DNA of 60,122 nt, taken from contig CANIBP010000040.1 in the NCBI GenBank assembly GCA_947466075.1, positions 1 to 60,122 on the forward strand. The letters run 5' to 3'. Each line of letters starts with the position of its first letter. Position 1 is the first letter of the stretch. The notes under the pieces were generated by a model, which was not told where the DNA came from, did no database searches, and saw only the letters and a list, made by a program, of their open reading frames with translations. Origin of the DNA: Verrucomicrobiaceae bacterium. Its GTDB lineage: Bacteria > Verrucomicrobiota > Verrucomicrobiia > Verrucomicrobiales > Verrucomicrobiaceae. A program made the translations under genes and the position numbers. Of this stretch, positions 52,257 through 59,776 are shown piece after piece.

Positions 52257-54509
52257 ATGCTGCGTTCGCTTTCATTCCTTCTTTTTTTCACGCTCGTTCA
52301 CGCGGACGAGTTCGATCCTGTACGCGAGGTCGTGCGCAAGGCGGTGGGGAAGGGGAATCCGCCGGGAGCGGTGCTGCACGTAGAGAGCGGCGAGAAGACG
52401 ATGACGCTGGCGGTGGGGCATCGGGCGCTTTCTCCAAGCAAAGAGGCGATGACGGAGGATACGGTGTTTGATGCAGCGTCGCTGACGAAGGTGGTGGCGA
52501 CGCTGCCGAGTGTTTTGATCTTGATGGAGCAGGGCAAGATCGAACTTGAGGCCGAGGTGCGGCGGTATGTGCCGGAGTTTCGCAGTGGGATCACGGTGCG
52601 GCATCTGCTGACGCATACATCGGGCCTGCGTCCGGGTATTCCGAAGGAGCCTGAGTGGACGGGCTATGAGGCGGGAATTCGCCGCGCGGTCGAATTGGAG
52701 CCTGATGGGCCGCCGGACTATTTTTTTCGCTATTCCGACATCAATTTCATCCTGCTGGGCGAAATCGTGCGGCGTGTGAGTGGTGTGGCTTTGAATGAGT
52801 TCGCGACGAAAAACGTGTTTGAGCCACTGAAGATGGATTCGACGCGGTTTTTGCCTCCTGATGATTGGAAGGTACGCATCGCACCGACGGAGAAGGATGA
52901 AAATGGCGTGATGCTGCGCGGCGTGGTGCATGATCCGACATCGCGCAAGATGGGCGGTGTGACGGGACACGCGGGCTTGTTCACGACGGCTTCAGACTTG
53001 GCCAAATATGCACGGATGATTCTCGCTGACGGCGCGGGCGTGCTGAAACCAGAGACCGTGAAGTTGATGACGACACCGCAGACGGTGGCGACGGTGTTTG
53101 AGCGGCGTGGACTTGGATGGGACATCGATTCGCCGTTTAGCAGGCCGCGCGGGAAACTGTTTCCGATGGGATCATTCGGCCACACGGGTTTTACGGGCAC
53201 CAGCATCTGGATCGAGCCGCAGTCGAAGACGTTTGTCATTTTCATGAGTTCACGACTGCATCCGCAAAGCGGCGGCAGCGTGCGTGATCTTTATGAGGAG
53301 ATCGGCACCGCAGCGGCACAGGGCATGAGCTTCGCGCCTGTGAGTGCGACACCGTGGCCGCGTGATGAAAAAGAAGTGCCGACGGTGCTCAATGGCATCG
53401 ACGTGCTGGTGCGGCGAAAGTTTGCCGATTTGAAAGGGCTGCGCATCGGCTTGATTACGAATCAAACGGGCATCGATGCAGAACGACACAGCACCATCGA
53501 TCTGCTAGCGGAGGCACCGGAGGTGAAGCTGAAAAAACTCTTCAGTCCTGAGCATGGCATTCGCGGTGAACTCGATCAGGAGAAGATCAGCAACTCGAAA
53601 GACAAAAAGACGGGGCTGCCGGTGCTCAGCCTGTATGGCGGGCAGCGTGCGCCGACGACGGAGCAATTGGCCGATGTCGATGCGCTCGTCTTCGACATCC
53701 AGGACATCGGCTGTCGGTTCTATACATATATCTCGACGTTGCGCGTATGCATGGAAGCAGCGGCGAAGGCGAAGAAGGCGTTTTATGTGCTGGATCGCGT
53801 CAATCCCATCGGGGGCATTGAAGTGGAAGGCCCCGCCGTGCCTGACAAGGAAGCCTTTACCGCCACCCATGCCATCCCGCTGCGCCACGGCATGACCGCC
53901 GGTGAATTGGCCGCGATGATGAATGCGGAGAGGCAGATGAACTGTGATTTGAAGGTTATTCCCGTGGAAGGCTGGCAACGTGGCATGCTGTTTGATCAAA
54001 CCGGCCTGCCGTGGATCAATCCGTCTCCAAACATGCGCTCTCTCACTGCCGCGCAGCTTTATCCGGGCATCGGCTTGCTCGAATTCAGCATCAGCGTCGG
54101 TCGCGGCACCGACTCGCCTTTTGAAGTGCTCGGTGCACCGTATGTAAACGATCTGCGGCTGGCGCATGAGTTGAACAAGCTCGGCCTGCCGGGTGTGCGC
54201 TTCATGCCGGTGCGCTTCACGCCAACAACGAGTGTGTTCAAGAATGAAGCCTGCGGCGCGGTTAAGATCACGATCACGGATCGTGGTGCCTTGCGCCCGG
54301 TGCAGACTGGCATCGCCATCGCCACCGTGCTTCAACGACTCTATCCGAAGTCGTTTGCGCTGGAGAAAATGAATACGCTGCTGAATCACGACAAGAGCGT
54401 GAAGGCGATTCGGGCAGGGGATTCTTGGGAAACAGTCATAGAGGGCTGGAGTATGGAACAGACAGGCATCGCGGAGCGCAGGAAGGATTTTCTGCGGTAT
54501 CCGAACTGA
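52257..54509 (+). CDS. Beta-lactamase-type serine hydrolase fused to NamZ (DUF1343) muramidase
   Basis: A 750-residue exported protein from the Met at 52257, with signal MLRSLSFLLFFTLVHA. The N-terminal half is a class C beta-lactamase/transpeptidase fold: SLTK (SxxK) in DAASLTKVVAT and YSDINF (YxN). The C-terminal half (about 380-750) is DUF1343: LITNQTGID, FSPEHGIRGELDQ, FDIQDIGCRFYTYI, DRVNPIGG and GRGTDSPFEVLG. DUF1343 proteins (NamZ, GH171) are exo-beta-N-acetylmuramidases used in peptidoglycan salvage. A muropeptide peptidase or esterase may thus be joined with a muramidase. It is followed by a sugar-binding lipoprotein. Confidence 0.92.
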   Translation: MLRSLSFLLFFTLVHADEFDPVREVVRKAVGKGNPPGAVLHVESGEKTMTLAVGHRALSPSKEAMTEDTVFDAASLTKVVATLPSVLILMEQGKIELEAEVRRYVPEFRSGITVRHLLTHTSGLRPGIPKEPEWTGYEAGIRRAVELEPDGPPDYFFRYSDINFILLGEIVRRVSGVALNEFATKNVFEPLKMDSTRFLPPDDWKVRIAPTEKDENGVMLRGVVHDPTSRKMGGVTGHAGLFTTASDLAKYARMILADGAGVLKPETVKLMTTPQTVATVFERRGLGWDIDSPFSRPRGKLFPMGSFGHTGFTGTSIWIEPQSKTFVIFMSSRLHPQSGGSVRDLYEEIGTAAAQGMSFAPVSATPWPRDEKEVPTVLNGIDVLVRRKFADLKGLRIGLITNQTGIDAERHSTIDLLAEAPEVKLKKLFSPEHGIRGELDQEKISNSKDKKTGLPVLSLYGGQRAPTTEQLADVDALVFDIQDIGCRFYTYISTLRVCMEAAAKAKKAFYVLDRVNPIGGIEVEGPAVPDKEAFTATHAIPLRHGMTAGELAAMMNAERQMNCDLKVIPVEGWQRGMLFDQTGLPWINPSPNMRSLTAAQLYPGIGLLEFSISVGRGTDSPFEVLGAPYVNDLRLAHELNKLGLPGVRFMPVRFTPTTSVFKNEACGAVKITITDRGALRPVQTGIAIATVLQRLYPKSFALEKMNTLLNHDKSVKAIRAGDSWETVIEGWSMEQTGIAERRKDFLRYPN

Positions 54510-54550
54510 GAGCTTGCACTCTGGTGTCGTCTTTGTGTTAGCATGGGGCG

Positions 54551-55504
54551 ATGAAACTCCGCTTCCTTCTTATCATCTACACCGCCTTGATTGCCGCTTG
54601 CGGCAAAACATCGGATAAACCCGCTGTGGCGACGAAAGGCACGATTGGCGTGTCATTGCTGACGTTGCAGAATCCGTTTTTCAAAGTCATTGGCGACAAC
54701 ATCGCGTCTGAAGCGGCGAAGCATGGGTATGACACGCTGGTGGTGAGCGCGGACAGTGATGTGGCGCGGCAGAGCAATCAGGTGAAGGATTTCATCGTGA
54801 AGAAGGCCGTTGCCATCGTGCTGAGCCCGGCGGATTCGAAAGCCATCGTGCCGGTGATTCAGGAAGCAAATGCAGCGGGCATCCCGGTGTTCACGGTGGA
54901 TGTGCCGTGCAATGAGCCGGGCGTGAAGATTGTAACACAAGTCGCCACGGATAACTTTGGCGGTGGGAAGGAAGCAGGCAAAGCAATGATCGAGGCGCTC
55001 AAGGGCCAAGGCGGCAAGATTGGCGTGCTCGATTTGAAACAGGTGGAGTCGTGCATCCTGCGCGTGAAGGGTTTCAAGGAGGTGCTCGATGCACATAACG
55101 CGACGGCAGCGCAGAAAATCGAGATCGCGAGCGAACTCGATGGCGGTGGCGCGAAGGACAAGGGCTACAAGGCCGCCGAGGACATGCTGCAAGCGCATGC
55201 GGACATGGTGGGCATCTTTGCGATCAATGATCCTTCTGCTCTAGGTGCGCGTGGTGCATTGGAGAAGGCGGGGAAGGCCGACAAGGTGGCGATCATCGGT
55301 TTTGATGGGCAACCCGAAGGCAAGCAGGCGATCAAAGATGGCAAGATCTACGCCGATCCGATCCAGTTCCCCGACAAGATGGGTGTGGAGGTCGTGCGCG
55401 CGTTTCTGCGCCATTCAAAGGGCGAAGAACTGCCACCGCAGATGCTCATTCCGACGAGTTTGTATCGCCAAGCCGATGGCGCGGCGGATGCTTCGCTGAA
55501 ATAA
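54551..55504 (+). CDS. Orphan sugar-binding lipoprotein (RbsB-like)
   Basis: A 317-residue type I periplasmic binding protein with a lipoprotein signal (LIIYTALIAACGK, Cys17). NPFFKVIGDNI, SPADSKAIVPVIQEANAAGIPVFTVDV and IIGFDGQPEGKQAI are the usual ligand-binding and hinge segments of ribose-type ABC binding proteins. The ATPase and permease genes that should accompany it are absent in the window. It lies 41 bases after the NamZ fusion and 15 before an SGNH hydrolase, so a released sugar such as an amino-sugar could be its ligand, as inference. Confidence 0.9.
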   Translation: MKLRFLLIIYTALIAACGKTSDKPAVATKGTIGVSLLTLQNPFFKVIGDNIASEAAKHGYDTLVVSADSDVARQSNQVKDFIVKKAVAIVLSPADSKAIVPVIQEANAAGIPVFTVDVPCNEPGVKIVTQVATDNFGGGKEAGKAMIEALKGQGGKIGVLDLKQVESCILRVKGFKEVLDAHNATAAQKIEIASELDGGGAKDKGYKAAEDMLQAHADMVGIFAINDPSALGARGALEKAGKADKVAIIGFDGQPEGKQAIKDGKIYADPIQFPDKMGVEVVRAFLRHSKGEELPPQMLIPTSLYRQADGAADASLK

Positions 55505-55519
55505 TGAGCCACAGCCTTT

Positions 55520-56380
55520 ATGCCGTTTGATTTAGCGCTACACGATTGGTCCCGACGCAGACTTCTCCTCGCAGGATTAGGTGCCATTGGCTTGCGTGCA
55601 CACGCTGCCGAAGAAGGGCTGCCGCATGTGCGCATCTTGTTTCTTGGCAACAGTTACACCGCGAACAATGGCCTGCCAGCCATCGTGGGAGAACTGCTGC
55701 TATCGTCCAAGGTGCTGGCACCGCATATCGGTAGTTACTTGGTGGGCAGTTATATGCTGCAGCAGCACGCCATGGATCCGAATGCGCTAGCTCTGCTGAA
55801 GCAAGGTGCGGACGATGGTAAGCCGTGGGATGTGGTCGTCGTGCAAGAGCAGAGCGTGATTTCATCCCTGGCGGGAATAGATTCAGAAGCACAGTTGTAC
55901 ATGAGCGGCGGGCTGTCTAAACTGGTCGCCCTTGCCCGTGAAGTGAATCCGCAGATGCTCATTGTCGATTTTCAGGTGTGGGCACGGCATGAAAGCCTGT
56001 GGAAACAGAACAAGAAGGATGCACTGTCCACTGGGGTCAACCCCGAGGAGGCTCATGCGAGGATCCGTCAGGCGAATGCGAAAGCGGTGCAGTCCGCCGT
56101 GGCGCAAAATCCAGGGGCCAATGTCATCGTGAGCCCCGTGGGAGATTTTTGGCGACTGGTGCAGGATATCTATCCCGCTTTGCCCCTGCATGCAGAAGAC
56201 GGCACGCATCCTGACATGCTTGGGTCCATTTTATCGGCCCTTGTTATTGCCGGTTCCATTGGCGGACGGAACGTGATCGAACAGTCTAATTGGACCGGCG
56301 ATTGCCCGCCTTCACAGGTCGAACGTGTGAAGAAGGTGCTGCTGGATCATCCCGAGGTGTTCAAGAACGCGGGGAAATGA
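55520..56380 (+). CDS. Tat-exported SGNH-fold hydrolase
   Basis: A 286-residue protein with a twin-arginine signal (SRRRLLLAGLGAIGLRAHA). Block I is ILFLGNSYTANNG with the nucleophile Ser in GNSYT; block V is DGTHPDMLGS with the Asp-x-x-His pair. This is the SGNH/GDSL esterase fold, close to DUF4886-type members. The substrate (acetyl ester or glycan ester) is unknown. It sits in a tight run with the sugar-binding lipoprotein and the NamZ fusion. Confidence 0.85.
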   Translation: MPFDLALHDWSRRRLLLAGLGAIGLRAHAAEEGLPHVRILFLGNSYTANNGLPAIVGELLLSSKVLAPHIGSYLVGSYMLQQHAMDPNALALLKQGADDGKPWDVVVVQEQSVISSLAGIDSEAQLYMSGGLSKLVALAREVNPQMLIVDFQVWARHESLWKQNKKDALSTGVNPEEAHARIRQANAKAVQSAVAQNPGANVIVSPVGDFWRLVQDIYPALPLHAEDGTHPDMLGSILSALVIAGSIGGRNVIEQSNWTGDCPPSQVERVKKVLLDHPEVFKNAGK

Positions 56381-56408
56381 AGAAGCTGGCGATGCCAAAG
56401 CAAACCGC

Positions 56409-56879
56409 GTGAACAAACAAGCTGTCCTCGATCAATTCCTCGCCGTGCTGAATGCCGAACTCGCCTCACTCACACGTGCAGCGCAGAGTTCCTTTGCGGC
56501 GGCGACGGACTCGGACAGCAAGGCGGAGAACAAGTATGACACGCGCACACTGGAGGCCTCGTATGTCGCACGTGGTCAGGCGCAACGTGTCGCGGAGTTG
56601 CAAGAGGCGGTGCGGGCGTTTGGGGCCTTGTCGGGAAATGAGTTCGAGTCAGGCGCGGCGATCACGTTGGGTGCGCTGGTGAGTTTGGAGATGCCCGAAG
56701 AGCGGGCGCATTACTTTCTCGGTCCGTTTGCTGGTGGGACGGAGATTTTGCATGAGGGCAAAGAGATCGTTGTCATCACGCCGGCATCGGCCTTGGGGCA
56801 GAAGCTCATTAGTCGAAGGGCAGGGGATGCGGTGGCGTTGCGGCCCGGTGTTACCGCAAAGGTTATCGCAGTGAAGTGA
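56409..56879 (+). CDS. GreA/GreB C-terminal-domain-like protein
   Basis: A 156-residue protein from a GTG at 56409. An N-terminal helical part (residues 1-75) contains SDSKAENKYDTRTLEASYVARGQAQR, and the C-terminal half (SGAAITLGALVSLE, ITPASALGQKLISRRAGDAV) resembles the FKBP-like domain of GreA/GreB. The coiled-coil with the catalytic acidic tip of true Gre factors is not recognisable, so it may bind RNA polymerase without cleaving RNA. It abuts the desaturase gene, with one base between stops. Confidence 0.75.
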   Translation: MNKQAVLDQFLAVLNAELASLTRAAQSSFAAATDSDSKAENKYDTRTLEASYVARGQAQRVAELQEAVRAFGALSGNEFESGAAITLGALVSLEMPEERAHYFLGPFAGGTEILHEGKEIVVITPASALGQKLISRRAGDAVALRPGVTAKVIAVK

Positions 56880-57485
56880 TCAACCCGCACGACGCATCTC
56901 GACAATCCACTCCGGCGCGGTGCCTTGACCGGGCACGGAACTGTCCGGCTGACGTTTGAGGTCCACGGTGTGTGCCAGCAGCCACTCCAGGCCTGCCCAG
57001 AAATGCAGCGCATCGAGCACGGGGTTCAGCGCGTTGGTGATGGGGCAGTAGTTCACCTCTTTCGGATTTGTGTGATGCACCGCGTGATGATGCGGGGTTT
57101 GCAGCAGGCGCAAATCCTGCAGCAGCGTGATGAACGCGCCGTTCTCACGCCGCGTGCGGTGCGACCACTTGTGGACTTCGTTCGCATTGCCACCCACGAT
57201 TGCAAAGAGCCACACATGCCACGTCAGGCAGCCCAGCAGCGCTGCGACGATGACCATGAGATCCATCGCCAGCAGCAGCTCGCGATTGCTTTCCCACCAG
57301 GTGTGACGCGCCATGCGTCGCGGCAGGTGATGATGCACGATGTTCGGGCGGCCGATCCACGTGCCAAGCCAGGGCGTGTCTTCGCGGATGAAAGCGTCCT
57401 CGGCCCAGTGGACGAGGCCGGCAACGAAATCAGCGGCGAGAATCACGCCTGCTGCCTGAAGGGAGAGTGAGATGAGGTCGTTCAT
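56880..57485 (-). CDS. CarF/PEDS1-type plasmanylethanolamine desaturase
   Basis: A 201-residue membrane protein of the lipid desaturase family found in CarF of Myxococcus and TMEM189 (PEDS1) of animals. These enzymes form the vinyl-ether bond of plasmalogens. The eight-histidine metal site is visible: ADFVAGLVHWAED, RPNIVHHHLPRRMARHTWW, GNANEVHKWSHR and TPHHHAVHHTNP, followed by NYCPITNALNPVLD. About four helices. It is a single-gene unit facing the GreA-like gene. Other ether-lipid genes are not visible here. Confidence 0.9.
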   Translation of the reverse strand: MNDLISLSLQAAGVILAADFVAGLVHWAEDAFIREDTPWLGTWIGRPNIVHHHLPRRMARHTWWESNRELLLAMDLMVIVAALLGCLTWHVWLFAIVGGNANEVHKWSHRTRRENGAFITLLQDLRLLQTPHHHAVHHTNPKEVNYCPITNALNPVLDALHFWAGLEWLLAHTVDLKRQPDSSVPGQGTAPEWIVEMRRAG

Positions 57486-57494
57486 GACCCCGCA

Positions 57495-57587
57495 TCACTT
57501 ATCCGGCTTCCGGTGGATCAAGACATTGATAGTCCCGAAGATCGCATTGAGTTCATCAATGCACTCGTCACTCAAGGATGCACGATC
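57495..57587 (-). pseudogene. Possible 3' remnant of a four-helix-bundle (S23-type) gene
   Basis: Thirty codons, beginning after an in-frame stop and ending at TGA 57495, read SDECIDELNAIFGTINVLI followed by a basic tail. The pattern D-E-L-x-A-I-F-x-T-I resembles the last helix of four-helix-bundle proteins of the 23S-rRNA-intervening-sequence family. The upstream part appears replaced by vapC, whose 3' end overlaps by 16 bases. Too short to be sure. Confidence 0.35.
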
Positions 57588-57991
57588 TCAGGATCACCTG
57601 GACGGTGAAATGCACGGAAGTGGGAGAGGTTCAGCGTGTAAAGCCGGGCGGCCTTGGCTTTGCGGGCGGCCACGAGGTGAAGGTAGTCAAAGATGGCTCC
57701 GCCGCGCACGCCACGCGATTCGGCTTCACGCATGGCGCGGAGCATTTCGGCGGAAGTGAGCGACGTGGTCGTGAGATCGGGCAGGTAATCTTCCTCGATC
57801 AGAGCGGCGGCGAGCACGGCAGGCATGCGAAAGGGCTTTTTGCCGCCGGTCAGGGTGCTGAAGGTCTCTGCCAGCCCGTGGGTGTAAATGCCGGGGCCTT
57901 TGCGGTTCAGCAGGGCGGCACATTTGGCGTGATGCGCCTCGGTGGCCACCATGGCCGCCACCAGCACGGAGGTGTCGATGCAGTCGCTCAT
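57572..57991 (-). CDS. vapC: VapC-type PIN-domain toxin
   Basis: A 139-residue PIN-domain RNase. Acidic active-site residues are Asp6 (CIDTSVLVA), Glu near 42 (GLAETFSTL) and Asp near 101 (GAIFDYLHLVAAR); the fourth position reads LYTLNLSHF with Asn in place of Asp, which is common. Its start overlaps the vapB stop by four bases. VapC toxins cleave tRNA or rRNA when the antitoxin is degraded. Confidence 0.9.
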   Translation of the reverse strand: MSDCIDTSVLVAAMVATEAHHAKCAALLNRKGPGIYTHGLAETFSTLTGGKKPFRMPAVLAAALIEEDYLPDLTTTSLTSAEMLRAMREAESRGVRGGAIFDYLHLVAARKAKAARLYTLNLSHFRAFHRPGDPEIVHP

Positions 57992-58257
57992 GCGCGGAAG
58001 GGAGCCTCAAGCCGCTCGGTCTGGTCCTCGCGCATCTCGCGCACGGCTTTCGCGGCATCGAAGCCTTCCCAGCCAGTGATCACGCGGCGTTTGCCACGGC
58101 GTTCGATCTTTACCTCGGGAACTTCCTGCGTGATTTCCATGCGGTCACCGACCACATCCAGGCGCAGCTTGGCGCCTGTCCGCAGGTGCATCTTGTCGCG
58201 CACGGGCTTGGGAAGCACGAGCCGTCCGGCAGAGTCGAGGGTGAGTGTCGCGGTCAT
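57988..58257 (-). CDS. vapB: AbrB/SpoVT-type antitoxin (VapB)
   Basis: An 89-residue antitoxin. The swapped-hairpin DNA-binding domain is at the N-terminus (LTLDSAGRLVLPKPVRDKM, LDVVGDRMEI). The C-terminal tail from about residue 55 (WEGFDAAKAVREMREDQTERL) would wrap the toxin. A perfect inverted repeat 20 bases upstream of the start is the likely autoregulatory operator. Confidence 0.9.
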   Translation of the reverse strand: MTATLTLDSAGRLVLPKPVRDKMHLRTGAKLRLDVVGDRMEITQEVPEVKIERRGKRRVITGWEGFDAAKAVREMREDQTERLEAPFRA

Positions 58258-58277
58258 GGGAATGACTTTGGCAGATG

Positions 58278-58300
58278 AAATGCCATTCTCAATGGCATTT
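58278..58300. promoter_or_regulatory. Perfect palindromic operator upstream of vapBC
   Basis: AAATGCCATT at 58278-58287 and its exact inverse complement AATGGCATTT at 58291-58300 with a three-base spacer. It lies about 20-43 bases upstream of the vapB ATG, as expected for an operator bound by the VapBC complex. The 10-base arms with no mismatches are unlikely by chance. Confidence 0.7.
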
Positions 58301-58600
58301 TAAGCGCCAGACAATCCCAGACCGCAACGCAGTCCCGTCACGAGCGATGCGGTGCCGCAGGGTCGTTCGGATGACGGAACCTCTCTGAGGTTCGTGATCC
58401 GGCGGGGATCGTGGGTGATGCGGTTCCCAGGAGAGCGCTCGCTATCGCTCGGCACTCCTGGGCTGCATGACGAAAGCCCGTTGGCCTTGCTCGGGTTTCT
58501 GATCCATGCGTAAACCTGCGTGTTTCCTTCGTTGTCTGCAAAGGGAATCGCGGGTGCATGCGCATGGTTTCGCAAGTTGATGAGCTTGAGTTGTCATGTT
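58301..58600. repeat. Hairpin-rich intergenic stretch, no gene seen
   Basis: No convincing coding sequence was found. Two hairpins are clear: arms GAACCTC at 58377-58383 and 58387-58393 with a 3-base loop, and CCCAGGAG at 58426-58433 with CTCCTGGG at 58455-58462, whose loop contains a further GAGCG/CGCTC pairing. The sequence has the look of dispersed palindromic intergenic elements, but copies elsewhere in the genome cannot be seen from here. Confidence 0.45.
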
Positions 58601-58715
58601 TTGTCATGCAGGCATGTGCCGCCTACGCATTGATTCGCATGAACTGCGGACCTGGAAAAAAATCGCGGTAGAACAAGTCTTGAACATCTGCATTCTTGGC
58701 TCAAGTAGTCCAGGT

Positions 58716-59348
58716 ATGCGCACGCTTCTGGGCCCCTATCAACAAGACACGCCGGCGGCAACGAAGCTTGAGGCCATGGATAAGCCCTGGGTGAGTGCGG
58801 TCGAACTTGCGGAGGTGGCCATTCATCTGGCGCAACTCAAGGGGATCAAGGAGCCCGATGTCGCCGGGGCTGTGGCGCTGCTCAAACACACCTGGCAGGC
58901 GCGCCATGCACTTACGCCGTTGGCATGTGCAGACATGGAGTTGGTGCATGACATTTACGGTCGTGAGGTTGAGGCTGCCAGTGTCGTCCGCAAACCAGAC
59001 AAAGATTTTCCGGGCTCGGCGATAATCCGGCCTCCGCGTTCATATCCAATTCCCCTCGACGAGGCGGTGCGGCATGTCAGTGGCGAATACAGCCGCAAAC
59101 GCCGAACTGATTTCAGACTCAGGATGTTAAACTCGAGTCGTGCCGCGCTGGGGCTGTCGGCAGTTAGGGCTGAACAGGCCGCCATGGCAGAAGATAGCGA
59201 TGTGGCTGATGAGGTCGAGTTTTGGCAATTGGCGAAATGTCTCGCACCCTTCTGTCCGCGTTTTGCCAGGTTCTATAAGCCGTCTCAGGATGATGCCACA
59301 AAGTCAATAAAGGCAGCAAAGCGCAACAAAGTCAGGAAAAGATCTTGA
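58716..59348 (+). CDS. Unrecognised accessory protein
   Basis: A 210-residue protein from an ATG at 58716; a frame extends upstream to 58596 and an internal Met lies at 58776. The first half is helical (VSAVELAEVAIHLAQLKGIK, AGAVALLKHTWQARHALTP), the C-terminal part is basic (QDDATKSIKAAKRNKVRKRS) and could bind nucleic acid. No domain is recognised. Its place between VapBC and a helix-turn-helix gene suggests an accessory, perhaps mobile-element, gene. Confidence 0.5.
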   Translation: MRTLLGPYQQDTPAATKLEAMDKPWVSAVELAEVAIHLAQLKGIKEPDVAGAVALLKHTWQARHALTPLACADMELVHDIYGREVEAASVVRKPDKDFPGSAIIRPPRSYPIPLDEAVRHVSGEYSRKRRTDFRLRMLNSSRAALGLSAVRAEQAAMAEDSDVADEVEFWQLAKCLAPFCPRFARFYKPSQDDATKSIKAAKRNKVRKRS

Positions 59349-59515
59349 CCCGGGCTGGCGGCAAAACTGTCCGCCGTGGGGTGTTGATCTGGCAACTTAC
59401 GGACGCGCTCTGACAACGGCAGGTCTTATTTCTGCATGAGTCTGGCATAACCGCAGTGCCTTCTTGCAAATGTGCCGCCAGATCTTGCACGGGGCCGGTT
59501 TGGTATGTTGTGCGC

Positions 59516-59776
59516 ATGAACCAAAACTCATGCCAGAACAGACCACAGGAAGTGGTCAAGATGAGCGCACCCGAGTGGTTGCGCGTCAGTGAAGCGAAGC
59601 GCTTGTTTGGGATTTCCAAGCCCAAGCTGTATCAACTCATTCATGCCGGCACCATTCGCTCGGCGGCTTTGCGAAGCCCGCAACAAGTTCGTGGCACGCG
59701 GCTGATCTCGAGCGTGTCTTTGCGCACCTATATCGAAGCGCTGGCAGACGCTCAAGCCAAGGAGGGGCGGCCATGA
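59516..59776 (+). CDS. Excisionase-like helix-turn-helix protein
   Basis: An 86-residue protein from the Met at 59516; Met at 59561 (MSAPEWLRVSEA) is an alternative that begins right at the domain. WLRVSEAKRLFGISKPKLYQLI is a MerR/excisionase-type winged helix, followed by the wing with RGTRLISSVSLRTYIEAL. Such proteins act as excisionases or small regulators of mobile elements. The stop overlaps the next start by four bases. Confidence 0.7.
   Translation: MNQNSCQNRPQEVVKMSAPEWLRVSEAKRLFGISKPKLYQLIHAGTIRSAALRSPQQVRGTRLISSVSLRTYIEALADAQAKEGRP

Noticed and set aside
54515..54544. Promoter TTGCAC plus a TTAGCA-like -10 upstream of the sugar-binding lipoprotein
   Set aside because: The -10 match is poor and the spacing ambiguous, so it was not listed as a feature.
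59349..59380. Short hairpin GGCGG/CCGCC at 59357-59375 as a terminator
   Set aside because: A five-base stem with no T-run; too weak to call.
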